A DNA stretch of 64,000 bases from Microbacterium sp. (GCA_017306415.1 JAFKIL010000001.1:558001-622000), one strand, 5' to 3'. Shown: positions 18,428-27,750, counted from the stretch's first letter. Numbers and translations are program-made. Notes: generated by a model not told the origin, from the sequence alone.

Positions 18428-19422
18428 GCGCCGTTCCGGAGGGTCGCCGGCTCCTGCGCCTCGAGGTGCGCAACGCGCAGACGCCGATCGAGCGCAAGCC
18501 GGAATGGATCAAGACCAAGGCGAAGATGGGACCGGAGTACACCGCGCTCCACGACCTGGTGAAGGACGAGGGGCTGCACACCGTCTGCCAGGAGGCCGGC
18601 TGCCCGAACATCTACGAGTGCTGGGAGGATCGTGAGGCGACGTTCCTCATCGGCGGCTCGCAGTGCACCCGGCGGTGCGACTTCTGCCAGATCGACACGG
18701 GGAAGCCCGCGGACTACGACACCGACGAGCCGCGGCGGGTGGCCGAGAGCGTACAGCGGATGCGCCTCCGTTACGCCACGGTGACCGGCGTCGCGCGCGA
18801 CGACCTCCCCGACGAGGGCGCGTGGCTCCACGCCGAGACCGTCCGGCGGATCCACGCGGACAACCCGGGGACGGGCGTGGAGATCCTCGCCACCGACTTC
18901 AGCGGCAACCGCGCTCTGCTGGCCGAGGTCTTCGATTCCCGGCCCGAGGTGTTCGCGCACAACGTCGAGACGGTCCCCCGCATCTTCAAGCGCATCCGTC
19001 CCGCGTTCCGCTACGACCGCTCGCTCGGGGTGCTGACGACGGCCCGCGAGGCGGGGCTGATCACGAAGTCCAACCTGATCCTCGGCATGGGCGAGGAGCC
19101 CGAGGAGGTCATCGGCGCGCTGCACGACCTGCACGACGCCGGCACGGACATCATCACGATCACGCAGTACCTGCGGCCGACCCCGCGGCATCTCCCCGTC
19201 GCGCGCTGGGTCAAGCCGGACGAGTTCGTCGCGTTCAAGGAGGAAGCCGAGCGAATCGGATTCCTCGGGGTCCTCGCCGGCCCTCTCGTCCGCTCGTCCT
19301 ACCGCGCGGGCAGGCTCTGGGCTCAGTCGATGGTCTCCAAGGGACGCGACATCCCCGAGGACCTCGCCCACCTCGCCGCCGACATCGCAAGGCCCGAGCT
19401 CGGATTCGCCCAGGCCGTCTGA
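18424..19422 (+). CDS. lipA: Lipoyl synthase (radical SAM)
   Basis: Inserts two sulfur atoms into octanoyl groups to make lipoyl cofactors. 332 residues. Auxiliary cluster cysteines C55, C60 and C66 ([12 protein letters not shown]) precede the radical-SAM CX3CX2C motif C81, C85, C88 (CTRRCDFC). The [10 protein letters not shown] segment near the C-terminus carries the conserved third-cluster serine. GTG 18424 overlaps the lipB stop. Second gene of lipB-lipA. Confidence 0.97.
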   Translation: MSAVPEGRRLLRLEVRNAQTPIERKPEWIKTKAKMGPEYTALHDLVKDEGLHTVCQEAGCPNIYECWEDREATFLIGGSQCTRRCDFCQIDTGKPADYDTDEPRRVAESVQRMRLRYATVTGVARDDLPDEGAWLHAETVRRIHADNPGTGVEILATDFSGNRALLAEVFDSRPEVFAHNVETVPRIFKRIRPAFRYDRSLGVLTTAREAGLITKSNLILGMGEEPEEVIGALHDLHDAGTDIITITQYLRPTPRHLPVARWVKPDEFVAFKEEAERIGFLGVLAGPLVRSSYRAGRLWAQSMVSKGRDIPEDLAHLAADIARPELGFAQAV

Positions 19423-19432
19423 GGACCGGCGG

Positions 19433-19933
19433 TCAGTCCGCGCTCGTCACCGACTGGACCTCGCCCTCGGAATCGAGGTTGACGAGCAGCACGTCGTCGG
19501 TCGAGTCCGGGTCGAGGGCGTACTCGAGCACGGCGAAGGGGTCGGAACCGCCGTGCTCATCGGCGAGGATCGTCATGCTCATGAGCTGCAGGGAGCGGAT
19601 GACGTCGACCTGCACGTCGCCGGAGACGTCCACGAGCAGGTCGGTCAGCTCGTCCCCGAGCGCCTCCTGCTGCTGCAGGATGTACTCGATCACCTCGCTC
19701 GTGCGATCGTCGAGCTCGGACACCATCGCGTTGCGCGCGGTCCGGTCGATCGCCTCGAGCGAGGAGATCATCGACGCCGCGACGTCGAGCGCCGCCTGCG
19801 ACACGTCATCCTGATCCGGGGCGGTCAGATCGACCGTGACGGCCTGATCTCCCAGTTCGATGTTCTCGGACCAGAAGATCGAACCGTCGGGCCCCGACTC
19901 GAGGAGCCCGAAGAAGTCGTGTTCGATCGCCAT
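19433..19933 (-). CDS. DUF2004 domain-containing protein
   Basis: 166 residues, highly acidic, no signal peptide or membrane segment. The opening MAIEHDFFGLLESGPDGSIF and the long helical middle (EVIEYILQQQEALGDELTDLL) fit the DUF2004 family of unknown function. The ending contains FAVLEYALDPDSTDDVL. It is 45 bp downstream of ftsY, so possibly in the same transcript, although it is not a usual ftsY partner. It is convergent with lipA, with 10 bp between stops. Confidence 0.8.
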   Translation of the reverse strand: MAIEHDFFGLLESGPDGSIFWSENIELGDQAVTVDLTAPDQDDVSQAALDVAASMISSLEAIDRTARNAMVSELDDRTSEVIEYILQQQEALGDELTDLLVDVSGDVQVDVIRSLQLMSMTILADEHGGSDPFAVLEYALDPDSTDDVLLVNLDSEGEVQSVTSAD

Positions 19934-19978
19934 GGCCCTATGAAACCAGCCGTGGGACGGATACGGTAGCCCGCGTCA

Positions 19979-20851
19979 TCAGTCGACCAGGGACGCGGCG
20001 AAGACGTGCGGGGTGAAGCCCGTCAGGTCGCCGATCCCCTCCCCTTGACCGAGGAGTTTCACGGGGATGCCGGTGCGCTCCTGCACGGCGAGGACGAATC
20101 CGCCCTTCGCCGAACCGTCGAGCTTCGTCAGCACGAGCCCGGTCACGCCGGCGTGCTCGAGGAACGCCTGCGCCTGCATGACCCCGTTCTGGCCCGTCGT
20201 CGCATCGAGCACGAGCAGCACCTCGCTGATCGGGGCCTGCTTCTCGATGACCCGGCGGATCTTCGTCAGCTCATCCATGAGGCCGCCCTTGGTGTGCAGG
20301 CGGCCGGCGGTGTCCACGAGGACGATCTCGGTCCCGGTCCGCAGGGCGTAGTCGATCGTCTGGAATGCGACCGAGGCCGGGTCCTGACCCTCCTGCTGCG
20401 GTCGCACGATGGCGGCGCCACCGCGCTCCGCCCACGTGGCGAGCTGATCGACCGCGGCCGCCCGGAACGTGTCGGCCGCGCCGACCACGACGGAGCGACC
20501 GTACCGCTGGAGGAACTTCGCGAACTTCCCGATCGTGGTCGTTTTGCCCACGCCGTTGACGCCGACGACGAGCACGACGGCCGGCCGCTCGGTCAACCGC
20601 AGGGTGGTGTCGAACTTCGCGAAGTGCTCCTCCAGCGTCTCCTTGAGCATGCGCTGCAGATCGCGGGGATCGGTCGTGCGGTAGCGCTCGACCTTCTCGC
20701 GCAGTTCGTCGACGATCCGCTCGGTGATGTCCGGGCCGAAATCGGCGGTGAGGAGTGCCGTCTCCAGGTCCTCCCACGTCGTCTCGTCGATCGTGGGTCT
20801 CACGAACATGCCGCGCAGCGCGCGACCGAGCGACCAGGAGCTCTCTGCCAT
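19979..20851 (-). CDS. ftsY: Signal recognition particle receptor FtsY
   Basis: SRP receptor GTPase that docks ribosome-SRP complexes at the membrane. 290 residues, lacking the long acidic A domain of E. coli FtsY, as is usual in actinobacteria. N domain at 1-85; P-loop GVNGVGKT at residues 97-104; DTFRAAAVDQL, DTAGRLHTKGGLMDEL and LTKLDGSAKGG follow. ATG 20851 with TAGGCT 7 nt upstream predicts a leaderless message; a GGAAAG element overlaps the same bases, so a short leader is also possible. Confidence 0.96.
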   Translation of the reverse strand: MAESSWSLGRALRGMFVRPTIDETTWEDLETALLTADFGPDITERIVDELREKVERYRTTDPRDLQRMLKETLEEHFAKFDTTLRLTERPAVVLVVGVNGVGKTTTIGKFAKFLQRYGRSVVVGAADTFRAAAVDQLATWAERGGAAIVRPQQEGQDPASVAFQTIDYALRTGTEIVLVDTAGRLHTKGGLMDELTKIRRVIEKQAPISEVLLVLDATTGQNGVMQAQAFLEHAGVTGLVLTKLDGSAKGGFVLAVQERTGIPVKLLGQGEGIGDLTGFTPHVFAASLVD

Positions 20852-20858
20852 GCTTTCC

Positions 20859-20864
20859 AGCCTA
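20859..20864 (-). promoter_or_regulatory. -10 box TAGGCT, leaderless start at 20851
   Basis: TAGGCT ends 7 nt before ATG 20851 (ftsY) on the minus strand. Confidence 0.5.
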
Positions 20865-20918
20865 CGGGGCCGCGCGCGGCACCGGCCTCCGTGGGGTGCG
20901 AACGTCGGGACCCGTCGG

Positions 20919-20924
20919 TACCGT
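20919..20924 (+). promoter_or_regulatory. Possible -10 box of the FAD oxidoreductase gene
   Basis: TACCGT on the plus strand, 26 bp before GTG 20951, which has AAGGAG upstream. This unit therefore would have a short leader with a Shine-Dalgarno site, unlike its leaderless neighbour ftsY. Confidence 0.35.
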
Positions 20925-20950
20925 GTCCGTACCGCACCGAAGGAGCCGCC

Positions 20951-22366
20951 GTGACGCACGACATCCCGTCAGAGCTCGACCGCCTGCGCACGACGCTGCG
21001 CGGCACACTGCTCACCGCTGCCGATCCCGGGTGGGACGCGGCACGGGCACCCTGGAACCTGTCCGTCGATCAGCATCCGCGCGCGATCGTCACACCGTTG
21101 GACGTCGAGGACGTCCGGGCGGTCCTCGCGACCGCGCGGACGACCGGGCTCGCGGTGACCGTGCAGCCGCACGGCCACGGCGCGGCCGACGCGCTCCACG
21201 ACGTCATCCTTGTCCGACCCACGCGCTTCGACGAGCTCTCGATCGACGTCGGGGCGCGGACGGCGCGCGTCGGCGCGGGTGTCGACTGGGGACGGATGCT
21301 CGCCGCGCTGGACGGCACCGGGCTGGTGGCTCTCGCGGGGAGCAACTCCGAAGTGAGCGTCGTGGGCTACTCCCTCGCCGGAGGCCACTCCGGGTTCGGC
21401 CGCGCATTCGGGCTCGCGTCGAACGCCGTCCAGGCGATCGACCTCCTGACGGCCGACGGCACCCTCACCCGCGTCGACGCGGTCTCGGACCCCGACCTCT
21501 TCTGGGCGCTGCGTGGCGGCGGCGGCCTCTTCGGCATCGTGACCGCCGTGGAGTTCCGGCTCTTCCCCCTGCCGAGCACGGACGGGCTCCTGTACGGCGG
21601 CAAGCTGACCTTCCCCGGCGCCGCGGCGAGATCCGTCCTCGCCGCCATGTCGGAGGTCGTCCCCCACCTGCCCGACGAGGTGAGCGTCGCGGGGGGCATG
21701 GTGCATCTCCCCGATGCTGCGTTCGTCCCCGAGCCGCTGCGCGGGACGACGCTCGCGTCGGTGGATGTCATCTCGCTCCTCGACCGCGACATCACGGAAC
21801 GCCTTATCGAACCGGTGCGCACCGCGGGGGACGCGATCGCCGACACGATCGGATCCTTCCCCGTCGGACGCCTGCCCGAGGTCGCGGCGGAGCCGGTCGC
21901 ACCGGTGGCGGCGATCGATCACGGCCTGCTCCTCCGGACGATCGAGCCGGCAGCGATCGACGCCCTGGTCGACGGATTCGACCGCGGCATTCCTCTCGGG
22001 CTCTCGCTGCTGCAGATCCGTCCGCTGGGGGGCGCCATCGCCCGCGGCTCCTCGAGCGACGGCGTCGCGGGCCGCGTCGGCGGAGCCGCCTTGGTCGGCG
22101 TCAGCGTCGTGGGAGCCGGACCGGGGATGGATCGCGACCGTGCCGCCCAGGCGATCGACGCAGTCCTCGAGCCGGTGCGCGACTTCGAGGGACGCGGGAT
22201 CGTGGCCACCTTCCTCAGCGCCGGCGACGATCTGGGGCGCGCCTACGACACTGCCGCCATCGCACGGCTGCGTACGGTGAAGGATCGTGTCGACCCCGAT
22301 GGCATGATGCGGAGCAACAGGATGCTTCCGCGCGAGGGAGAGCCGGCGGACGACGGCGAGGGCTAG
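20951..22366 (+). CDS. FAD-linked oxidoreductase (PCMH/BBE type)
   Basis: 471 residues. An FAD-binding PCMH domain spans about residues 35-210: PRAIVTPLDVEDVRAVLATA, the flavin loop VTVQPHGHGAADAL, AGSNSEVSVVGYSLAGGHSGFGR and DLFWALRGGGGLFGIVTAVEF. A C-terminal berberine-bridge-like segment holds RLRTVKDRVDPDGMMRSNRM. Such enzymes oxidise sugars, lactones or alkaloids; the substrate here is unknown. GTG 20951 has AAGGAG 7 nt upstream. It is inserted on the plus strand between ftsY and smc and its stop overlaps the smc stop. Confidence 0.85.
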   Translation: MTHDIPSELDRLRTTLRGTLLTAADPGWDAARAPWNLSVDQHPRAIVTPLDVEDVRAVLATARTTGLAVTVQPHGHGAADALHDVILVRPTRFDELSIDVGARTARVGAGVDWGRMLAALDGTGLVALAGSNSEVSVVGYSLAGGHSGFGRAFGLASNAVQAIDLLTADGTLTRVDAVSDPDLFWALRGGGGLFGIVTAVEFRLFPLPSTDGLLYGGKLTFPGAAARSVLAAMSEVVPHLPDEVSVAGGMVHLPDAAFVPEPLRGTTLASVDVISLLDRDITERLIEPVRTAGDAIADTIGSFPVGRLPEVAAEPVAPVAAIDHGLLLRTIEPAAIDALVDGFDRGIPLGLSLLQIRPLGGAIARGSSSDGVAGRVGGAALVGVSVVGAGPGMDRDRAAQAIDAVLEPVRDFEGRGIVATFLSAGDDLGRAYDTAAIARLRTVKDRVDPDGMMRSNRMLPREGEPADDGEG

Positions 22367-25300
22367 TTCGCGACGCGCTCGCGCACCCGCTGACCGACGA
22401 CCGCGGAGACGCCGTCCTGTCTCATCGAGACACCGTAGAGCGCGTCGGCGATCTCCATCGTGCGCTTCTGGTGGGTGATCACGATGAGCTGGCTGCTCGC
22501 GCGCAGCTGCTCGAACACACCGAGCAGGCGACCGAGATTGGCGTCGTCCAGGGCGGCCTCGACCTCGTCGAGGATGTAGAACGGACTGGGACGCGCCTTG
22601 AAGATCGCCGTCAACAGTGCGACCGCGGCGAGCGACCGCTCACCGCCGGAGAGCAGCGACAGCCGCTCGATCTTCTTGCCCACCGGCCGAACAGCGACCT
22701 CGATGCCCGTCGTCAGCGGGTTGTCGGGGTCCGTGAGCGAGATGCTGCCGGTCCCACCGGGGAACAGGATCGGGAACACCTCGCCGAATGCGACACGCGT
22801 GTCTTCGAACGCGTCGAGGAAGATCGTCTGCATCCGCTCGTCGAGCTCTTCGATGATGGTGAGCAAGTCCTTGCGGGTCTGTGTCAGGTCGGCCAGCTGC
22901 TCGGTGAGGAACGCGTGGCGCTGCTCCAGCGCCTCGAACTCCTCGAGGGCGAGGGGGTTCACCCGTCCGAGCTGGGCGAGCTTGCGCTCGGCGTCCTGCA
23001 ACCGTCGCAGTTGCGCCGCGCGGTCGAACGCGGACGGCTCGGCGTCCTCACTCTCCCCGGGAATCAGCTGGTCAGGGCCGTATTCCGAAACGAGAATATC
23101 CTCCTCGAGCGCGAGTTCGGACTGCACCCGCTCCAGGAGACTGCTCACATGGAGACGCTTCTCGTGGATCTGCATCTCGAGCCCGTGGACACTCTCGGTC
23201 AGCCGCGCGAGCCGCTCCCGCACTGTGGCGTCTTCCGCGCGGAGCTCTGCGAGCTCGGCAGTGAGTGCAGTCCGCGCCGACTCGGCCGCCGCGAGCGCGA
23301 GCCGCGCCTCGCTGACCGAGCGATCCACGGAGTCGAGCAGTGGTGGGATGCGCTCGACCACGCCCGCGGCGATGTCCCGCTGCGCACGGCGGAGAACGGC
23401 CCGGCGAGCGGACTCCGCGGCCGCAGCCTTCTCTCGCTCGCGTTGTCTCTCGAGACCGGTGACACGCCCCTCCTCGGCACGGATGCGCTCGCGAAGGGTC
23501 TCGACATCGAGGCGCGCGCGCATCTCCGCATCCCGTGCTCCCTCCAGCGCTTCGAGCATCCCGTCCCGCGCCGATGCATCGAGGATCGGACGCGGAGCCT
23601 CGAGCGCGCCGGTGAGCTGATCCTCCGCAGATCGGGACGCGGCCTCCGCCTCCTCGACAGCGGCCTGCGCCTGCGAAAGGGTGGCAGCGAGACGATCGCA
23701 CTCCGCGGCCGCCGCTTCGTGGCGCACGGTCGCACGGTTCACGTGCTCCGCGTGCGCCGCGAGAGCGGCATCGTGCCCGCGCAGCGTCTCGAGGGCGGTC
23801 TTGGTCCGGTGGCGCGCGGTCTCGAGGTCGCGGACGCGATCGGCGAGTGCCTCGCGAAGGGAGTCGCCGACCACCGCCACCTCCGCGAGGCGTTCGGCGG
23901 CTGCGTCCCGCTCCGCGGCGAGTTCCAGCCGCGACCGGCCCTGCCCGGATCCCGCGCGCACCGTGAACGGCGTCACAACCTCCCCGGAGCGCGTCACCAC
24001 GGTGATCGTGGGCCCCTCCCGCATCGACGCGAGAGCGGTGAACGCGGCGTCCAGATCGTCGGCGACGGCCACCGACGAGAGCAGGCCGATGACACCCGTA
24101 GGGGCCGTGACGACATCCGCGGCGGCGACGAGCCCTGCGGGCAGTCCCTGTGGCGGCGGCACCGCAGCATCCGACGCGGCTATCGCGATGTCCACCACGC
24201 CGAAGTCTCCGCTGCGGGCGGCGTGCGCCGCAGCGGCCGCGTGGTCACGCGAGTCCACGAGGACGCCTTCGGCGAGAGGGCCGAGAGCCGCGGCGATGGC
24301 GGCCTCGAAACCCGCCTGTACCTGGATGGCGTCCCCCACCAGTCCGCGCACCCCCGCACCGCCCCGCGCGACGAGTTCCGTCGCACCGTTGCGGACGTCG
24401 AGCGCCCGACCGAGTGCGGCCACCTGCGCGGTGAGAGCCTCCCCCTCGCGCTCCGCCGCGTGGAGCCGCTCGCGCAGACCCCCGACGGCCACCTCCGTCT
24501 CGTTCGCCTCGCGCTGGCTTCGCTCGTAGGCGGCCGAGTACTCCGCCGAGCTGCCCTCCGGGACGAGCTCGGGATCCAACCCCGCCAGTTCGGCCTCGGC
24601 CTCTGCCCGGCGGACGAGGGCGGAATCCAGCGCGGACTGCTGCCGGGCGACGGCCGTCCGCACCGCCGCGAGAGCGGATGCAGCGGCCTCCGCCGAGCCG
24701 CGCAGGGCCGTGATCCGCATGTCGTGCTCGGAGACGAGCGCGCTCTGCGCGGCGATGTCGACGTCGAGCGCGTCGAGCTCGGCCCGAGCCCGGAGGACGT
24801 CGCGACCGGCAGCGGCCGCTGCATCCTGGGCCGTGTCCAGACCGGAGGCGATCTCGTCGATTCCCGCGCGGGCCTCGTCGATCATCGCCTGCGTGACCGT
24901 CTGCTGCGGCAGGAGCGCCTCGTCGTCTGCACCCAGCAGTGCGAGGCGCTGCCCGGCCAGCGTGTAGAGCCCGCGCAGCCGCTCCTGGACCTGTTCGAGC
25001 GCGAAGGCCACCCGCCGCGCCTCGTCGACCGCTTCGGTGCGCTGATCGGCTTCAAGCCGATCGATCCGGGTTTTGAGGCCCTCCGCCCGATCCTGCAGCA
25101 CCATGCGTTCGTCGTGACGATCGTGCTCGCTCTGCGCGTGCGCCGCGAGTTCGACGCGGAGGGCGACGAGCTCATCGGCGAAGAGACGCGCCTTGGCGTC
25201 GCGCACGACGGCGGCGATCGTCGCCGCCTCTCGTGCGATCTCCGCCTGTCGGCCGAGCGGCTTCAGCTGACGACGCAGTTCGCCGGCGAGGTCGCTCAGG

Positions 25301-25869
25301 CGCATGAGGTTCGTCTCCATCGCCTCCAGCTTGCGGAGCGTCTTCTCCTTGCGTCGGCGGTGCTTCAGGATCCCGGCGGCCTCCTCGATGAAGCCGCGCC
25401 GTTCCTCGGGACTCGCCTGCAGGACGGTGTCGAGGCGGCCCTGCCCGACGATGACGTGCATCTCCCGGCCGAGGCCCGAGTCGCTGAGCAGCTCCTGGAC
25501 GTCCAGCAGCCGGCACGTGTCGCCGTTGATCGCGTACTCGCTCGACCCGTTGCGGAACAGCGTCCGGCTGATCGTCACCTCGGCGTACTCGATGGGGAGG
25601 ACGCCGTCGGCGTTGTCGATCGTGAGCTGCACCTCCGCACGGCCGAGAGGGCCGCGCGTCGAGGTGCCGGCGAAGATGACGTCCTCCATCTTGCCGCCGC
25701 GCAGCGTCTTCGCCCCCTGCTCGCCCATGACCCATGCCAGCGCGTCGACGACGTTGGACTTCCCGGAGCCGTTCGGTCCGACGATCGCGGTGACGCCGGG
25801 TTCGAAGGCGAACGTGGTGGGCTGCGCGAACGACTTGAACCCCTTGAGCGTCACGCTCTTCAGGTGCAT
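22363..25869 (-). CDS. smc: Chromosome segregation protein SMC
   Basis: Ring-forming ATPase that compacts and segregates the chromosome with ScpAB. 1168 residues, normal length. N-terminal Walker A GPNGSGKSN begins at residue 31. Long coiled coils flank a hinge around residues 500-660 (GGAGVRGLVGDAIQV region). The C-terminal ATPase half has the signature LLSGGERSLAAVALL and Walker B FYILDEVEAALDD. ATG 25869 has GGAAAGG upstream and a TAGCGT -10 box at 25905-25910. Its stop lies within the 4-bp CTAG shared with the convergent FAD oxidoreductase. Confidence 0.97.
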   Translation of the reverse strand: MHLKSVTLKGFKSFAQPTTFAFEPGVTAIVGPNGSGKSNVVDALAWVMGEQGAKTLRGGKMEDVIFAGTSTRGPLGRAEVQLTIDNADGVLPIEYAEVTISRTLFRNGSSEYAINGDTCRLLDVQELLSDSGLGREMHVIVGQGRLDTVLQASPEERRGFIEEAAGILKHRRRKEKTLRKLEAMETNLMRLSDLAGELRRQLKPLGRQAEIAREAATIAAVVRDAKARLFADELVALRVELAAHAQSEHDRHDERMVLQDRAEGLKTRIDRLEADQRTEAVDEARRVAFALEQVQERLRGLYTLAGQRLALLGADDEALLPQQTVTQAMIDEARAGIDEIASGLDTAQDAAAAAGRDVLRARAELDALDVDIAAQSALVSEHDMRITALRGSAEAAASALAAVRTAVARQQSALDSALVRRAEAEAELAGLDPELVPEGSSAEYSAAYERSQREANETEVAVGGLRERLHAAEREGEALTAQVAALGRALDVRNGATELVARGGAGVRGLVGDAIQVQAGFEAAIAAALGPLAEGVLVDSRDHAAAAAHAARSGDFGVVDIAIAASDAAVPPPQGLPAGLVAAADVVTAPTGVIGLLSSVAVADDLDAAFTALASMREGPTITVVTRSGEVVTPFTVRAGSGQGRSRLELAAERDAAAERLAEVAVVGDSLREALADRVRDLETARHRTKTALETLRGHDAALAAHAEHVNRATVRHEAAAAECDRLAATLSQAQAAVEEAEAASRSAEDQLTGALEAPRPILDASARDGMLEALEGARDAEMRARLDVETLRERIRAEEGRVTGLERQREREKAAAAESARRAVLRRAQRDIAAGVVERIPPLLDSVDRSVSEARLALAAAESARTALTAELAELRAEDATVRERLARLTESVHGLEMQIHEKRLHVSSLLERVQSELALEEDILVSEYGPDQLIPGESEDAEPSAFDRAAQLRRLQDAERKLAQLGRVNPLALEEFEALEQRHAFLTEQLADLTQTRKDLLTIIEELDERMQTIFLDAFEDTRVAFGEVFPILFPGGTGSISLTDPDNPLTTGIEVAVRPVGKKIERLSLLSGGERSLAAVALLTAIFKARPSPFYILDEVEAALDDANLGRLLGVFEQLRASSQLIVITHQKRTMEIADALYGVSMRQDGVSAVVGQRVRERVAN

Positions 25870-25904
25870 GGAAGCGCCTTTCCACCCGGGTCGATCAACC
25901 GCAT

Positions 25905-25910
25905 ACGCTA
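25905..25910 (-). promoter_or_regulatory. Predicted -10 box of smc
   Basis: TAGCGT on the minus strand; transcription would begin near 25898, leaving a leader of about 29 nt that contains GGAAAGG. Confidence 0.45.
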
Positions 25911-26005
25911 CCGGAGATCCCGCCCCGACTCGTGGCGCCGAGCCGCGGCCCCCGGCATCCGCCCAGACCGACACGCCCGGAATCCGGCCGATTCTGGGAG
26001 TTCGC

Positions 26006-26035
26006 TTGACGCGCGCCCCGTCCTCGGGATAGTGT
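26006..26035 (+). promoter_or_regulatory. Strong predicted promoter of the small-ORF/GNAT block
   Basis: -35 TTGACG (26006-26011) and -10 TAGTGT (26030-26035) with 18-bp spacing, one of the best promoter matches in the window. Transcription would start near 26042, about 28 nt before the 35-codon ORF. Confidence 0.65.
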
Positions 26036-26069
26036 CACTGATCGCGTCTGGAGTTGAGAGGAGGTCACC

Positions 26070-26177
26070 ATGATGCTGAACATCACATTCGGTTGCGAGC
26101 GCAACCCCATCGTCGCGTTCCGCGGCTTCGCACGGGTGACCGGATCCTCCGGCGCTGTCTCGCGCACGGCCGGCTGA
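26070..26177 (+). CDS. 35-residue small ORF, possible leader peptide
   Basis: It starts MMLNITFGCERNP and ends SRTAG; I do not recognise it. The case that it is translated rests on position: a strong promoter at 26006-26035, then AGGAGG with 5-nt spacing to ATG 26070. There is one cysteine (residue 9), no clear membrane segment and no run of one amino acid that would mark classic amino-acid attenuation. A small hairpin (GAGGAC/GTCCTC) follows at about 26190-26204. It could be a leader peptide controlling the genes downstream or a free small protein. Confidence 0.5.
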   Translation: MMLNITFGCERNPIVAFRGFARVTGSSGAVSRTAG

Positions 26178-26348
26178 GCGCCGCAGGGGAGGACTCCGTC
26201 CTCAGCCCGGTGTCTGCCGCCCTCGGGGCGTGATCCCGTCACCGCGTGTTCCCCCCGTCGAGCATCCCTCGATCGTCGCCTTCGGCGACCGTGCGCCCGG
26301 GCACACTGCCTCCGGGAAACCATCCACCACACTCGGAAAGAGACCATC

Positions 26349-26609
26349 ATGCATGCCATGCTGACGCCCGTCCGGTCTCTGCACCAGGACAGGCACTTCG
26401 ACGTCGACGCTCTCGACGCCCGCACGCGTCTCTCGCTCGTCGACCGCATCTCGCTGCGGATCGGTCTGCGACTGATGCTCCGTGCGGAGCGCATCGTCGC
26501 CCGATGTCGCGACCACGCCGCGCGGAACCTCACGCTCGCGAACGCTCGGACGATCCGGGCCCGTGAGCGAGACGTCGAGAACGCGGCGCTCATCCCGCTG
26601 TTCCGATGA
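26349..26609 (+). CDS. Hypothetical 86-residue arginine-rich protein
   Basis: Unrecognised family. The start is ATG 26349 with GGAAAGAG upstream. It is basic, with about 17 arginines. It contains a stretch that looks helical and amphipathic, DARTRLSLVDRISLRIGLRL, followed by further Arg-rich helix to the end (ENAALIPLFR). No membrane span, signal or catalytic motif. It lies 171 bp after the small ORF and just before a 12-bp hairpin and the GNAT genes, so it is probably in the same transcript. Confidence 0.6.
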   Translation: MHAMLTPVRSLHQDRHFDVDALDARTRLSLVDRISLRIGLRLMLRAERIVARCRDHAARNLTLANARTIRARERDVENAALIPLFR

Positions 26610-26616
26610 ACCATCC

Positions 26617-26644
26617 GGGTGGGTCCCCTCACGGGGACCCACCC
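26617..26644 (+). terminator. Perfect 12-bp hairpin before the GNAT genes
   Basis: GGGTGGGTCCCC (26617-26628), a TCAC loop, then GGGGACCCACCC (26633-26644). No T-run follows, and the ribosome-binding site of the next gene begins about 10 bp later. It could partly terminate transcription, stabilise the upstream mRNA, or hide or expose the GNAT start region. Confidence 0.6.
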
Positions 26645-26664
26645 CTCGCCTCAGAGAGGACGAC

Positions 26665-27750
26665 ATGTCTCCGTCCCCCGCCGGGCTCGAGCTCCGGCCC
26701 CTTCCGTTCCCCGTCTCCGTCGACGCACCCGACGCGGGCGATTTCCTCGAGATGGTCCGCGTGCGCAACGAGGTCTACCGGGAGATCAACGGGCACGACG
26801 ACGAGAGCGTCGAGCCGGCCGAGCTCCTGCCGATGCTGCGACGACAGGACTACGAGATCCAGCTCTTCTGGATCGTGATCCTGGACGACGAGGTCGTCGG
26901 CAGGGTCGCGGTCGACCTGCCCCGCGAAGAGGGCTCCCGGGTCGCCTTCTGGCGGATCGAGCTCTTGCGCCGCGTGTGGAGCCGTGGGATCGGCACCGCC
27001 GCATACGACCTGGTCGAGGCGACGACCCGCGAGCACGGCCGCACCGTCCTGCAATCCTGGGCGGCGCATCCGGATGCCCCCGGGCCGAGGCTGGAGCCTC
27101 CGACCGGCTTCGGCAACATCCCCGTCGACCACGCGGCGCGGTTCTATCTCGCCCGCGGCTATTCGCTGGAGCAGATCGAACGCAACAGCGCTCTCGACCT
27201 GACGCCCCAGGTCCTCGCACACGTGCGGGAGCAGCTCGTCGAGGCGGAGCGCGCTGCCGACGACTATCGCGTGGTGCAGTGGTTCCTCCCCACTCCCCCG
27301 GAGTTCGTGCCCGGATACGCCTGGATGAAGTCCCGCATGGTGACCGACGCTCCGGCCGCAGGCATGGAGTTCGACGAGGAGACGTGGGATGCCGCACGCC
27401 TCGCCGATCATGAGCGCCCGTACCTCGAGTCCGGGCGGACCCTTCAGGTCACGGCCGCGCTTCATGTGCCGACCGGCGAGCTGGCGGCCTTCAACGAGCT
27501 CGCCGTGGGACGCGACCGGACACAGGCCACCTACCAGGAGGACACGCTGGTCCTGAAGGAGCATCGCGGACACCGGCTGGGGATGCTCGTCAAGTGCGCC
27601 GGTCTGCTCTCGTGGGCGGACGTGGCACCCGCGTCGCCGCGGGTGCTGACGTACAACGCCGAGGAGAACCGGCCCATGCTCGACATCAACGAGCGCATCG
27701 GCTTCGTGCCGATCGCGTACAACGGAGCCTGGAAGAAGGTGCTGTCATGA
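26665..27750 (+). CDS. Two-domain GNAT acetyltransferase (first of tandem pair)
   Basis: 361 residues. The N-terminal GNAT domain (about 25-165) includes DYEIQLFWIVILDDEVVGRVAV and the acetyl-CoA loop VWSRGIGTAAYDL. The C-terminal GNAT-like domain (about 215-361) has the loop VLKEHRGHRLGMLVK and RVLTYNAEENRPMLDINERIGF. Tandem GNAT domains recall mycothiol synthase-type and other actinobacterial acetyltransferases; substrate unknown. ATG 26665 follows GAGAGGA. It overlaps the next gene by 4 bp (ATGA). Confidence 0.85.
   Translation: MSPSPAGLELRPLPFPVSVDAPDAGDFLEMVRVRNEVYREINGHDDESVEPAELLPMLRRQDYEIQLFWIVILDDEVVGRVAVDLPREEGSRVAFWRIELLRRVWSRGIGTAAYDLVEATTREHGRTVLQSWAAHPDAPGPRLEPPTGFGNIPVDHAARFYLARGYSLEQIERNSALDLTPQVLAHVREQLVEAERAADDYRVVQWFLPTPPEFVPGYAWMKSRMVTDAPAAGMEFDEETWDAARLADHERPYLESGRTLQVTAALHVPTGELAAFNELAVGRDRTQATYQEDTLVLKEHRGHRLGMLVKCAGLLSWADVAPASPRVLTYNAEENRPMLDINERIGFVPIAYNGAWKKVLS

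Noticed and set aside
20755-26073. Plus-strand open frame of more than 1700 codons antisense to smc
   Set aside because: Its translation is Arg/Gly-rich with no family resemblance and it lies opposite clear ftsY, FAD oxidoreductase and smc genes. Long antisense frames are expected at this GC content.
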